In this document: positions 32,929 through 41,230 of the stretch, piece after piece
How the letters are laid out: each line of letters opens with the position of its first letter
How positions within the stretch are numbered: position 1 is the stretch's first letter
NCBI GenBank assembly: GCA_050955105.1
Contig: JBPBQZ010000086.1
Span: 12,447 to 76,446 of the forward strand
DNA from: JBPBQZ01 sp050955105
Lineage (GTDB): Bacteria; Pseudomonadota; Gammaproteobacteria; Burkholderiales; Burkholderiaceae
DNA: 64,000 bases
Direction of reading: 5' to 3'
The notes under the pieces: model-generated
Database searches by the model: none
What the model was told of the DNA's origin: nothing
Seen by the model: only the letters and a program-made list of their open reading frames with translations
Program-made: the position numbers and the translations under genes

Positions 32929-33972
32929 TCAGAATGGCGCGGTGGGCGACAACAGGTAGTGGCTCACGCCCCATTCACTGCCGTGTCGATGACCGAACAG
33001 GCCAATCGTCGAGAGCAGGAACAAGCGCCAGCGGCGCCGCCATAAGCCGGCATCCGCGCCGTAGACCTCGGCGAGGATGCGCTCGACCGAGTCGTCGTGT
33101 TCATCGAAATTGTCGAGCCAGGCCTGTGCCGTGCGCGCGTAGTGGGTCCCGTCCCAGCGCCATTGCTGTTCCAGCTGAAACACATTGCTGAACTGCTCGA
33201 TCATCCGGTGACTGGGCATCAAGCCGCCGGTGAAGAAGTGCTGGGCGATCCAGTCGGTCGGGTCGCGATGGTCGAATCGATACGGCGCGGCACGATGCGA
33301 GAACACATGCAGGAACAGCTTGGCGTGGGGCGCCACCCAAGCGCGTACGCGCTGCAGCAAGGTATCCCAATTTGCCATGTGCTCGAACATCTCGATCGAA
33401 ACCACGCGATCGAAAGGCGCGCTTTGCGGATCCGTGGCGAAACGGTTCATGTCTTCGGTCACCACGCGCACGTTGCGATAGCCGCCGGCTGCCAGGCGAC
33501 TTTCGATATAGGCGCGCTGCGACGCGGAATTCGAGACAGCGGTGATGTGAGCGCGTGGATAGTGCTCAGCCATCCACAGGGTGAGCGATCCCCAACCACA
33601 GCCCAATTCCAGAATGCGCTGACCGTCCGCCAGTTGCGCGTGCTCGCAGCTCGCAGCCAGCGCCGCCTCTTCGGCCTGCGCCAAGGTGCTGTTTGCAGCG
33701 TCGAAGTAGCAACAGGAATACTTGCGGCGCGGTCCCAGCATGGCCTGGAAGAAATCGGCAGGCACCTCGTAGTGCTGCGCATTGGCGTCGTCCGTATGAA
33801 TCGCCACCGGGAACGCCTGCATGGCGGTGACGAAGTCCGCATCGGCCTGCGCTGGCGCGGCATTCAGCTTGCGCGCCGTGCGGCCCACGAGAAAGTCGAT
33901 GCCGGACAGCGTGAGCCCGTCTGACAAAGGCAGGCGCTCGGCGGCGCGGATGGTGGCGGCGATCAGGTTCAT
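32929..33972 (-). CDS. SAM-dependent methyltransferase of the cyclopropane-fatty-acid-synthase type (first of two)
   Basis: A 347-residue Cfa/CNMT-like methyltransferase. The N-terminal helical region is followed by HYEVPADFFQAMLGPRRKYSC (substrate-entry motif), the SAM-binding ILELGCGWGSLTLWMAEHYP (about residues 118-137), VVSIEMFEHMANW (post-II/III) and FFTGGLMPSHRM. It lacks the N-terminal region of canonical Cfa enzymes and resembles the variant type linked to methylation of unsaturated acyl chains rather than ring closure. It lies in a minus-strand unit with DUF1295 and an esterase. The exact product (cyclopropane, branched or furan fatty acid) is not determined by sequence. Confidence 0.83.
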   Translation of the reverse strand: MNLIAATIRAAERLPLSDGLTLSGIDFLVGRTARKLNAAPAQADADFVTAMQAFPVAIHTDDANAQHYEVPADFFQAMLGPRRKYSCCYFDAANSTLAQAEEAALAASCEHAQLADGQRILELGCGWGSLTLWMAEHYPRAHITAVSNSASQRAYIESRLAAGGYRNVRVVTEDMNRFATDPQSAPFDRVVSIEMFEHMANWDTLLQRVRAWVAPHAKLFLHVFSHRAAPYRFDHRDPTDWIAQHFFTGGLMPSHRMIEQFSNVFQLEQQWRWDGTHYARTAQAWLDNFDEHDDSVERILAEVYGADAGLWRRRWRLFLLSTIGLFGHRHGSEWGVSHYLLSPTAPF

Positions 33973-34028
33973 GGCGGCTCGTTGCAGGAATAATGAGAGA
34001 GGGTTGGGCGCGGCACGCGTTTGGTATT

Positions 34029-34970
34029 TCAGGATGGACGCTGCGCGTCAGCGGGCGGCTTGGTCGTCGGACCAAGCGGCGCGGCGGGCGTGCGCTTGGG
34101 CGGCCACGGAAAAAACACCGAGGTACGCGCGGCGTAAGCACGCCACGCCGCGCCTCGCGAGCGCGCCATATGCGCTTCGAGCGGCGGCACCCCCGAGCCA
34201 TGCGCGAGCAAGCCATACATCAGCAGCGGCGCGAGCAGCGTCAACCACCCTTCGGCGTAGGCCAGGTCGAGCGCCATCAATGGCCACGTCAGCCAGTTCA
34301 TCCATTCGAAGAAATAATTCGGATGCCGCGACCAGCGCCATAGCCCCACATCGCAGACTGCCTGTTGCCGTTGCGGCGTATGACCGAATGCGCGCAACTG
34401 ACGATCAGCCAGCGCTTCGCCGCCAATCGCCAGCAAGCACACCAGGCCGGCCAGATAGTCGCGCCAGTCGCCCAGCACATCAGGGCGCGCGGCGGCCAGG
34501 CGCACCGCCAGCAGCAGCGGTACCCCGGCCAGGGCCTGCACCTGCAGGAAAGCGAACATGCGCCACGCCTGGGAGTCGCCCCACTCCTCACGCAGGCGCG
34601 CATAGCGCGGATCGTCGCCATGCCGCAGCGTGCGGCGCATGATGTGCGTGCCCAACCGTAGTGACCACAGCGCGAGTAACAACGCGGCCAGCCATCGCCT
34701 GGGCGCAATCTGCGCAAGCGGTGCGGCGGCCGTTTCCGTTGCGGCATGCGGCCACCATAAAGCGGCTGCCACCCCAACCACGCCCAGCCCAAAGGTCCAG
34801 CACACATCGATCCAGCCCGACTTGCCGCTGCGTTGCACGCTGGCCCAGGCTAGCGTCATGACAATCGCCATGGCCAGCCAGATGCACGACGCCGCAATGC
34901 CGGTGCCGGCCCAACTGACAGCCGCCGTCAACGCAGCGTCGAGGCCGAGATGCGTGGCGACCGAGCTCAT
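34029..34970 (-). CDS. DUF1295 (steroid 5-alpha-reductase-like) membrane protein
   Basis: A 313-residue integral membrane protein of the DUF1295 family, related to 3-oxo-5-alpha-steroid 4-dehydrogenases and isoprenylcysteine methyltransferases. Motifs are QRSGKSGWIDVCWTFGLGVV, LWSLRLGTHIMRRTLRHGDD, DPRYARLREEWG, and WRWSRHPNYFFEWMNWLTWP near the C terminus, the NADPH-binding-type region. It shares an ATGA overlap with the esterase gene upstream. Its recurring association with Cfa-like enzymes suggests lipid reduction or modification; substrate unknown. Confidence 0.87.
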   Translation of the reverse strand: MSSVATHLGLDAALTAAVSWAGTGIAASCIWLAMAIVMTLAWASVQRSGKSGWIDVCWTFGLGVVGVAAALWWPHAATETAAAPLAQIAPRRWLAALLLALWSLRLGTHIMRRTLRHGDDPRYARLREEWGDSQAWRMFAFLQVQALAGVPLLLAVRLAAARPDVLGDWRDYLAGLVCLLAIGGEALADRQLRAFGHTPQRQQAVCDVGLWRWSRHPNYFFEWMNWLTWPLMALDLAYAEGWLTLLAPLLMYGLLAHGSGVPPLEAHMARSRGAAWRAYAARTSVFFPWPPKRTPAAPLGPTTKPPADAQRPS

Positions 34971-35881
34971 GGCTGAACGTGCGCATCGATGAAATTGACG
35001 GTGTCACCGAACGATGGCGAGAGGAAGCGCAGCGCCGGTGCAAACGCGCCGATGATCACGGTATGCGCGGCGCGCGGATACATGGTCAGGCTCACGTCGC
35101 CGCCCTTGGCGCGGATCGCCGCCGCCAAGCGCTCGGAATTGCCCGGGTCGACCAGCTTGTCGTTGCGCCCCGCCAGCAACAGCATCGGCGGCGCCACGCC
35201 ACTCACATAGTTGATCGGCTGCGTCGCGGGCAGACCCGCCGGCGTAGTGAAGATGGCGGCCAGCTTGTCGTCGTGTAGCGGCAGGAAATCATATGGACCG
35301 GCCAGCCCCACGGCGGCGCGTAGATCGCGTACCGGGTCCATCCCCACTTCGTGCAGCCAGCGTGGATCGAGCGCCAGCATCGCCACCATATATGAACCCG
35401 CCGAGTGGCCGACCAGCACCAGCTTATGCGGATCGCCACCGTACTGCGCCGCGTGCTGCTGGGCAAAGCGCACGGCCTGCGCGGTGTCGCGAATGAAATC
35501 GGGATAGTGCGCCTGTGGATAGAGCCGATAGTCGGGAATGAAAGTCAGGTAACCGTGGCGCGCCAAGGCGGCGCCGACGAAGCGGTAGTCGGCGCGCTTG
35601 CCTTCCTGCCAACTACCGCCGTAGATGAAGACCACCACAGGCAGACCGCCGCGCATGTTGCCCGACGGCTGGTGCGGTTGATAGACATCGATGCCGTGCC
35701 GGTCGCCGGACGCGTATTGCAGATCGCGCGTAGTCGAGACGCCCGGGCCCGCTGCGGCGGCATCATTGAGCGCCGCTACGCAGCCGCCCAGGGCCGGCGC
35801 AAGGGACAGTAGCGCCAGCAACCGTGCTGCGGCTTTCGCGATTTTGCGTCCCCGAGCCATTACCACCACACGTCCTGCCAT
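34967..35881 (-). CDS. Alpha/beta-hydrolase lipoprotein (esterase)
   Basis: A 304-residue alpha/beta hydrolase. A basic N terminus and hydrophobic stretch lead to a lipobox (LAPALGGC, Cys near residue 34), so it is probably a lipoprotein facing the periplasm. The oxyanion region is VFIYGGSWQEGKR, the nucleophile elbow GHSAG (Ser), and the late Asp and His are in AGRNDKLVDPG and PRAAHTVI. This is the BD-FAE/carboxylesterase type. The start at 35881 has AAGGAATAAGGA directly upstream. It overlaps DUF1295 by ATGA; a role in lipid or acyl ester hydrolysis is inferred from the locus. Confidence 0.85.
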   Translation of the reverse strand: MAGRVVVMARGRKIAKAAARLLALLSLAPALGGCVAALNDAAAAGPGVSTTRDLQYASGDRHGIDVYQPHQPSGNMRGGLPVVVFIYGGSWQEGKRADYRFVGAALARHGYLTFIPDYRLYPQAHYPDFIRDTAQAVRFAQQHAAQYGGDPHKLVLVGHSAGSYMVAMLALDPRWLHEVGMDPVRDLRAAVGLAGPYDFLPLHDDKLAAIFTTPAGLPATQPINYVSGVAPPMLLLAGRNDKLVDPGNSERLAAAIRAKGGDVSLTMYPRAAHTVIIGAFAPALRFLSPSFGDTVNFIDAHVQP

Positions 35882-35886
35882 TCCTT

Positions 35887-36235
35887 ATTCCTTTATAGAG
35901 CCGCGCGGCCCGTCATACACCGCAGCACCCATCAGCACGTCGCGGGCCCGTTGCCGAATTACCAGCTGGGTCCTGATCTTGCGCAGGGGTTCCACGCATT
36001 GAGATAGATGCTGCCGACCTTGATCACCTCTACTCGCGCTCCGCTGGTCCGCTCGCTACTACTCGGCCCTTGGTTTTCATCACCTTATACGCAGCGCTGT
36101 GCGCTTCGGATCATGCGAATTCGTCAGGCGGCGGATTTTTTCCGAGCTCTTGTCTCGAAATGACCGGTTTGGTGATCCAATCCGGCGCCATGGCCGTACA
36201 AGTCCATATCAAGATCGTCATGGCGGCCATAGCGA
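35887..36235 (-). other. 349-bp gap with apparent decayed minus-strand coding sequence, unidentified
   Basis: No intact gene is visible. Minus-strand frames give protein-like stretches broken by stops and frame changes. First comes MAAMTILIWTCTAMAPDWIT leading to PVISRQELGKNPPPDEFA and a stop; then VEVIKVGSIYLNAWNP in another frame; then LRKIRTQLVIRQRARDVLMG followed by AAVYDGPRGSIKE in a third, ending just before the esterase ribosome site. The last segment is positioned as an operon partner of the esterase. I do not recognise the family. A 60-codon plus-strand frame in the same place looks spurious. Confidence 0.4.
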
Positions 36236-37663
36236 ATGTCTTTCTCTCCTAATTTCCCCTCTGTGCGGGATGCTCTCCCGCACCCAAGCGTGCCCACGCC
36301 GGCCGACGGGCGCCTGCGCATCGCCGTGCTGGGTAGCGGTATTTCCGGGATGGCAGCGGCGTGGCTGCTAAGCCGCAGCCATGACGTCACGGTTTTTGAG
36401 AAAGAAGGCCGCGTTGGCGGCCACAGTCACACCGTGACGGTCGACCTGCCGGATCGCCAAGTCGCGGTGGACACGGGTTTCATCGTTTACAACGAACCGT
36501 GCTATCCCAACCTCACCGCGCTGTTCAAGCATTTGGGTGTGGCGACGCAGGGTACCGATATGTCGCTGGCGGTGTCGCTCGACAACGGCGCGCTCGAGTA
36601 TGCGGGGGATACGCTGGGGACACTGTTCGCGCAGCGCCGCAATCTTTATCAGCCACGCTTCTGGGCGATGCTGCGCGACCTGGTGCGTTTCTATCGGGAA
36701 GCGCCACGTCACCTCGATCGCTTCGCAGGCGTGAGCATCGGCAACTGGCTGGCCGCGCGCGGCTACAGCGCGGCATTTCGAGATGATCACCTGCTGCCGA
36801 TGGCCGCCGCGATTTGGTCGGCGCCGGCCGCGCAATTACTCGACTATCCGGCCGAAGCGTTCGTGCGCTTTTGTGAGAATCATGGGCTGCTGCGCTTCAC
36901 CGGGCGCCCGCAATGGCGCAGCGTGATGGGCGGCAGCGTAGCCTATGTCGAGAAGCTGACCGCCGCCTATAAAGATCAGATTCGGCTGGCGCGCGGTGCG
37001 GCCTCGGTGCAGCGCCGCCACGACGGCGTGTGGATTCGCGACACGCACGGCGCGACCGAGCGCTTCGACGCGGTGGTCATCGCCACCCATGCCGACGAGG
37101 CGCTGGCCTTGCTCAGCGATCCGAGCATGGCGGAAACTGCCTGGCTGGGTGCTTTCCGCTACAGCCGCAACCGCGTGTTGCTGCACAGCGACGTCACCCT
37201 GATGCCGCGGCGACGCGAGGTATGGTCGAGTTGGAACTATCTGGGCCATCGCAGCAATGCCACAGCATCTGGCTCGGCCCAGGCGGCCGTATGCGTCAGC
37301 TACTGGATGAACCGCCTGCAGCATCTGGGCGACGCGCCGCCGATGTTCGTCACGCTCAACCCGTCGCGGCAGCCCGCCCCTGAACTCGTGCATTTCGAGA
37401 CGGAGTACTCGCATCCGGTGTTCGACCTGGCGACGCTGGGCGCGCAGCGCGTGTTGTGGAATTTGCAAGGCAAGCAACGCACCTGGTTCTGCGGCGCTTA
37501 TTTTGGCGCCGGCTTTCACGAAGACGGTCTGCAGGCCGGCCTGGCAGTGGCCGAACAACTAGGCGGCGTCCAACGCCCCTGGCGGCTTGAACAGCCGTCG
37601 GCACGCATCCATGTGCGACCGCTGCCGTTAGTGCCGATGCCCGCCTCGGTGCGTATCGCCTGA
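36236..37663 (+). CDS. COG2907-type FAD/NAD(P)-binding oxidoreductase
   Basis: A 475-residue flavin amine-oxidase-fold enzyme. The dinucleotide-binding motif is IAVLGSGISGMAAAWLLSRS (about residues 28-47), followed by VTVFEKEGRVGGHSHTV. Family segments DTGFIVYNEPCYPNLTALF, GGSVAYVEKL, ATHADEALALLSDPS, WSSWNYL and WFCGAYFGAGFHEDGLQAG follow. This family is consistently next to DUF1365 and Cfa-like genes, as here (TGATG overlap with DUF1365). In Rhodobacter-type singlet-oxygen regulons homologous loci take part in making unusual (furan-type) fatty acids; that functional transfer is inference. Confidence 0.87.
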   Translation: MSFSPNFPSVRDALPHPSVPTPADGRLRIAVLGSGISGMAAAWLLSRSHDVTVFEKEGRVGGHSHTVTVDLPDRQVAVDTGFIVYNEPCYPNLTALFKHLGVATQGTDMSLAVSLDNGALEYAGDTLGTLFAQRRNLYQPRFWAMLRDLVRFYREAPRHLDRFAGVSIGNWLAARGYSAAFRDDHLLPMAAAIWSAPAAQLLDYPAEAFVRFCENHGLLRFTGRPQWRSVMGGSVAYVEKLTAAYKDQIRLARGAASVQRRHDGVWIRDTHGATERFDAVVIATHADEALALLSDPSMAETAWLGAFRYSRNRVLLHSDVTLMPRRREVWSSWNYLGHRSNATASGSAQAAVCVSYWMNRLQHLGDAPPMFVTLNPSRQPAPELVHFETEYSHPVFDLATLGAQRVLWNLQGKQRTWFCGAYFGAGFHEDGLQAGLAVAEQLGGVQRPWRLEQPSARIHVRPLPLVPMPASVRIA

Positions 37664-38580
37664 TGCGCACCGCTCCCCTTAGCGTCGACGCTGCCGCACC
37701 CGGCTGCCTCTATGTGGGACGCGTCATGCATCAACGCTTCGCGCCGCGTGGTCATCGTCTGGCTTATCGCATTTTCTCTTGCCTGTTCGACATCGATCGG
37801 CTCGATGCGCTGGCGGCGTCGAGCCGACTATTTTCGAGAAACCGTTTCAACCTCTACAGCTTCCATGATCGTGATCACGGCGACGGTTCCGCACGGCCGC
37901 TACGCGCCCAAGTCGAGGCGCTGCTCGCGCGTGCCGGGCTGACGCTGGGCGATGGACGCGTGCGTCTGCTCTGCATGCCACGCGTACTGGGTTACGCGTT
38001 CAATCCGCTGTCGGTCTATTTCTGCTATCAGGCCGACGGCAAGCTGATCGCGCTGATCCACGAAGTGAACAACACCTTCGGCCAGCGGCACACCTATGTA
38101 ATGCCCTTGGAAAAGCCAGCAGCGGCCGATGCGCTGGTGGTACAGAGCTGCCTGAAGCGCTTCCATGTATCGCCGTTCATTGGCATGGAGATGCGCTACG
38201 GCTTTCGCGTGTCGCCGCCGACCGAGCTGTTTGCGCTGCTTATCGACGTCAGTCATGCGGCGCCCGATGCGGCGACGACGCCGGCAGCCGCGACCGTCGA
38301 CGCGCTTGAGGTCAACGCCTCACAGGCGCGGACGTCCGCGCCAGCAGCGTCGCCGTCCTCGCCGCGCGTGCTTACCGCGCTCTATACCGCGCGCCGCCGT
38401 GCCTTCACCGACGCCGCGCTGCTGCGCGTATTCGTCACGCATCCGCTGCTGACCTTGAAAGTCATCGTCGGCATCCATTGGGAAGCCCTGTTGCTCTGGC
38501 GCAAGGGTGCCCGCTATCATCCGTGCCCCGCCGCCGGCGCGAACGTGACCATCGTCACTCCTTCTTCGCAGGTCTCCTGA
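37663..38580 (+). CDS. DUF1365 family protein
   Basis: A 305-residue DUF1365 protein. It opens APGCLYVGRVMHQRFAPRGH, then YRIFSCLFDIDRLD, FNLYSFHDRDHGDG, LCMPRVLGYAFNPLSVYFCY, IHEVNNTFGQRHTYVMP and KRFHVSPFIGMEMRYGFRV. A family-atypical Ala/Thr/Ser-rich insert sits near residues 205-235. Translational coupling on both sides (TGATG at 37661 and 38578) puts it in one operon with the FAD oxidoreductase and Cfa. The biochemical role is unknown. Confidence 0.88.
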   Translation: MRTAPLSVDAAAPGCLYVGRVMHQRFAPRGHRLAYRIFSCLFDIDRLDALAASSRLFSRNRFNLYSFHDRDHGDGSARPLRAQVEALLARAGLTLGDGRVRLLCMPRVLGYAFNPLSVYFCYQADGKLIALIHEVNNTFGQRHTYVMPLEKPAAADALVVQSCLKRFHVSPFIGMEMRYGFRVSPPTELFALLIDVSHAAPDAATTPAAATVDALEVNASQARTSAPAASPSSPRVLTALYTARRRAFTDAALLRVFVTHPLLTLKVIVGIHWEALLLWRKGARYHPCPAAGANVTIVTPSSQVS

Positions 38581-39842
38581 TGCGTTCTTCTTCTCATCGC
38601 AAAATGTCGCAGCTCGATTCAGTGCAAGTGCATATCGACGCGCAGCGCGTCAGCCTGGCCGAACGCATTGGCCTGGCGCTGCTGCGGCGGATTCTCACGC
38701 GCATTGCCGTAGGCCAGCTTACCGTGAGCACCCCAGACGGTGCCACGCTCACGCGCGCCGCCGAGGTGGCCGGCCCGAGCGCCACCTTGCGGCTGCGACG
38801 CTGGCGACTTTTAACGCGGCTGCTGATGCGCGGCGACATCGGCTTTGCCGAAAGCTATTTCGACGGCGACTGGTCGAGTCCCGATCTCGCGGCCTTGATC
38901 GAACTGGCGGCGCGCAATCGCAGCGCACTCGACGCGACCATCTCGGGCTCGCGTCTGGGGCGTTTCGCGCATCGTGCATTCCATCTGCTGCGTGCCAATA
39001 CGCGGCGCGGCAGCCGTCGCAATATCGTTGCCCATTACGACCTGGGCAACGCCTTCTACCGCAGTTGGCTCGATCGCAGCATGACCTATTCGTCGGCGAT
39101 TTTCGAGACGGCCAGTGACACGCTCGAAGCAGCGCAGACGCGCAAGCTCGATGCGATCGTCGACGCGCTCGACCTACAGGGCGGCGAACGCGTACTCGAG
39201 ATCGGCTGCGGCTGGGGCGCGCTCGCCGAGCGGCTTGCGCGCCGCGGTTGCCAGGTGACGGCGCTCACGCTGTCGCCCTCGCAGCATGCCTATGCCACCG
39301 AACGTATTGCGGCAGCGCAACTGTCAGGCTCGGTGGAGATCCGGCTCCAGGATTATCGAGATGTCGAAGGCAGCTACGATCGCATCGTTTCGATCGAGAT
39401 GTTCGAAGCGGTTGGCGAAGCCTTCTGGATCACCTATTTCTCGCAACTGGCGATGCGCCTGGCACCGGGCGGCCTGGCGGTGCTGCAGATCATCACTATC
39501 GAAGCATCGCGCTTCGACGACTATCGTCGCGGCGTCGACTTCATCCAGCGTTATGTGTTTCCTGGCGGCATGCTGCCGACACCGCAGATCGTCGCGCAGT
39601 TGGCCGCTGACGCCTCGCTGGAATCGCTTGACCAGCGACAGTTCGGCGCCAGCTATGCACTGACCTTGAACGCCTGGCATCAGCGCTTCCAGCAAGCCTG
39701 GCCCACGCTGCAAACGCAGCGCTTCGATGAACGCTTCAAGCGCTTGTGGGAGTACTACCTGAAGTATTGTGAAGGCGGCTTCGCGGCCGGTGCGATCGAT
39801 GTCGGACTGTATCGACTGGCCGCGCGCGCGTGCGGCGCTTGA
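38580..39842 (+). CDS. cfa: Cyclopropane-fatty-acyl-phospholipid synthase family protein (second of two)
   Basis: A 420-residue full-length Cfa-type enzyme. The N-terminal lipid-binding domain (about 1-130; RGDIGFAESYFDGDW) precedes the methyltransferase domain with HYDLGNAFYRSWLDRSMTYS, VLEIGCGWGALAERLARRGC (SAM binding), RIVSIEMFEAVGEAFW and FIQRYVFPGGMLPTPQ. The C-terminal YEYYL-type segment is WEYYLKYCEGGFAAGAIDVG. It transfers a methylene from SAM to double bonds of membrane phospholipid acyl chains. The start is ATG 38580, overlapping the DUF1365 stop. A second Cfa-like gene lies 5 kb upstream on the other strand. Confidence 0.88.
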   Translation: MRSSSHRKMSQLDSVQVHIDAQRVSLAERIGLALLRRILTRIAVGQLTVSTPDGATLTRAAEVAGPSATLRLRRWRLLTRLLMRGDIGFAESYFDGDWSSPDLAALIELAARNRSALDATISGSRLGRFAHRAFHLLRANTRRGSRRNIVAHYDLGNAFYRSWLDRSMTYSSAIFETASDTLEAAQTRKLDAIVDALDLQGGERVLEIGCGWGALAERLARRGCQVTALTLSPSQHAYATERIAAAQLSGSVEIRLQDYRDVEGSYDRIVSIEMFEAVGEAFWITYFSQLAMRLAPGGLAVLQIITIEASRFDDYRRGVDFIQRYVFPGGMLPTPQIVAQLAADASLESLDQRQFGASYALTLNAWHQRFQQAWPTLQTQRFDERFKRLWEYYLKYCEGGFAAGAIDVGLYRLAARACGA

Positions 39843-39849
39843 CCGCGCT

Positions 39850-40872
39850 TTACGCATCCACGCGTATCAATAGCTTGCCGAAGTTTTGCCCCGCGAGCAT
39901 GCCCATCAACGCGCGCGGGGCTTGTGCCAGCCCGTCGACGATATCTTCGCGGTAACGAATGCGTCCGGCACTGACGTCCGGCGCCGTTTCCTGCAGGAAC
40001 TCGGCGAGATGCGCGTTGAATTCGGACACCAGGAAGCCGCGTATCGTGAGACTGTTGGTAAGAATGGCGCGCATGGTGGCCGAGAGGCGGTCGTCTTGCG
40101 CGGTGTCGGGCACGCCGTTATACAGCGCGATCAGCCCGCACAGTGGCACGCGGCCGTGCTTGTTCATCAACGGCAGGATCGCTTGCCAGACCGCTCCGCC
40201 CACATTCTCGAAATAAACGTCCACGCCCTTCGGACAGGCGTCGGCCAGTTGTTGCGCAAAGTCGGCCGCGTGGTGATCGATGGCGGCATCGAAGCCGAGC
40301 TCGTCACGCAAGAATGCGCATTTGCGCGCGCCGCCCGCGATGCCGACCGCGCGTGCGCCGGCCTTGCGCGCCAGTTGTCCCACCAGCGATCCGACCGCAC
40401 CGCTGGCGGCCGATACCACGACGGTCTCACCGGCCTTCGGCTGGCCGATGAATTTGAGACCGGACCAGGCGGTGAAGCCCGGCATGCCCAGCACACCCAG
40501 CGCCGTGGTAAGCGGCGCGAGCGCCGGATCGATCTTCCTGAGCATGGCGCCTTCGACGACACTGTGTGTTTGCCAGCCGGTCGTGCCGACCGCCAGATCG
40601 CCCGCTTGGAAGTCAGGATGCCGCGACGCCAATACCTCGCCAATACCGCCGCCGCCCATCACCGCGTCGATCGCCACGGGCGGCACATAGGATTTGCGAT
40701 CGTCCATGCGGCCGCGCATATAGGGGTCGACCGACAGATAGCGCGTTTTCAACAATACCTGCCCGTCTCGCGGCGCTGGCATATCGAATGTTTCAAGCCG
40801 AAAATCGGCGTCCACGGGCATGCCTTGCGGGCGCGCGGCCAGCACGATTCGGCGGGGCTGAGCTTGGGTCAT
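39850..40872 (-). CDS. NADP-dependent medium-chain oxidoreductase (CurA/leukotriene B4 dehydrogenase-like)
   Basis: A 340-residue zinc-independent MDR protein: QVLLKTRYLSVDPYMRGRM, GGGIGEVLAS, LGMPGFTAWSGL, VVVSAASGAVGSLVGQLAR (NADPH-binding AxxGxxG type), VDVYFENVGG and RVPLCGLIALYN. This is the PTGR/LTB4DH/CurA group, which reduces alpha,beta-unsaturated ketones or quinones. The start at 40872 has AGGAG. It converges on cfa with 7 bp between stops. Substrate unknown. Confidence 0.88.
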   Translation of the reverse strand: MTQAQPRRIVLAARPQGMPVDADFRLETFDMPAPRDGQVLLKTRYLSVDPYMRGRMDDRKSYVPPVAIDAVMGGGGIGEVLASRHPDFQAGDLAVGTTGWQTHSVVEGAMLRKIDPALAPLTTALGVLGMPGFTAWSGLKFIGQPKAGETVVVSAASGAVGSLVGQLARKAGARAVGIAGGARKCAFLRDELGFDAAIDHHAADFAQQLADACPKGVDVYFENVGGAVWQAILPLMNKHGRVPLCGLIALYNGVPDTAQDDRLSATMRAILTNSLTIRGFLVSEFNAHLAEFLQETAPDVSAGRIRYREDIVDGLAQAPRALMGMLAGQNFGKLLIRVDA

Positions 40873-40915
40873 CTGGTGTCTCCTGCTGGTTATTGCTTTG
40901 AGAGTGGCTCGGCGC

Positions 40916-40936
40916 GGTGCACGACGGCTGTGCACC
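40916..40936. promoter_or_regulatory. Perfect palindrome upstream of the oxidoreductase gene
   Basis: GGTGCAC (40916-40922) and GTGCACC (40930-40936) are perfect 7-bp arms around GACGGCT, located 44 bp upstream of the MDR oxidoreductase start in the 358-bp gap before the glucan synthase gene. It has the size of a dimeric regulator site. The rest of the gap holds a CCGCGG-N8-CCGCGG pair (about 41027-41046) and no gene. Confidence 0.45.
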
Positions 40937-41230
40937 AAAATCGACATGTATGCGATGATAGCTCGGCTAAGGACCGTTCTCGCATGCGCTGCGTGGCTCG
41001 GTTCCCATGCCTCGCACAGTGGTTCCGCGGTAGTTTTGCCGCGGTCCCCTTTCCCTTGCTTTCTTTGGCGCGTTGCCAAAGCCTGCCTGGCGTCGGCGCC
41101 CGCATGGCGCGCCGAGCGTTTCGCGTTTCATCAGGCTTCATCTCTCCACCGAATTTGCCTCCGGTCCAAACATGCGTCCGGCCACCCTGCGTGTTTCGCA
41201 AGCTGGCCGGGCCCCGATAAGGAGGCCATC

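Noticed and set aside
36070..36252. A 60-codon plus-strand frame before the FAD oxidoreductase
   Set aside because: No ribosome site or homology; it overlaps the oxidoreductase start and lies over a protein-like minus-strand stretch.
41027..41046. CCGCGG-N8-CCGCGG as a terminator
   Set aside because: Each half is self-palindromic and there is no upstream gene on the same strand ending there; only a possible structural element.
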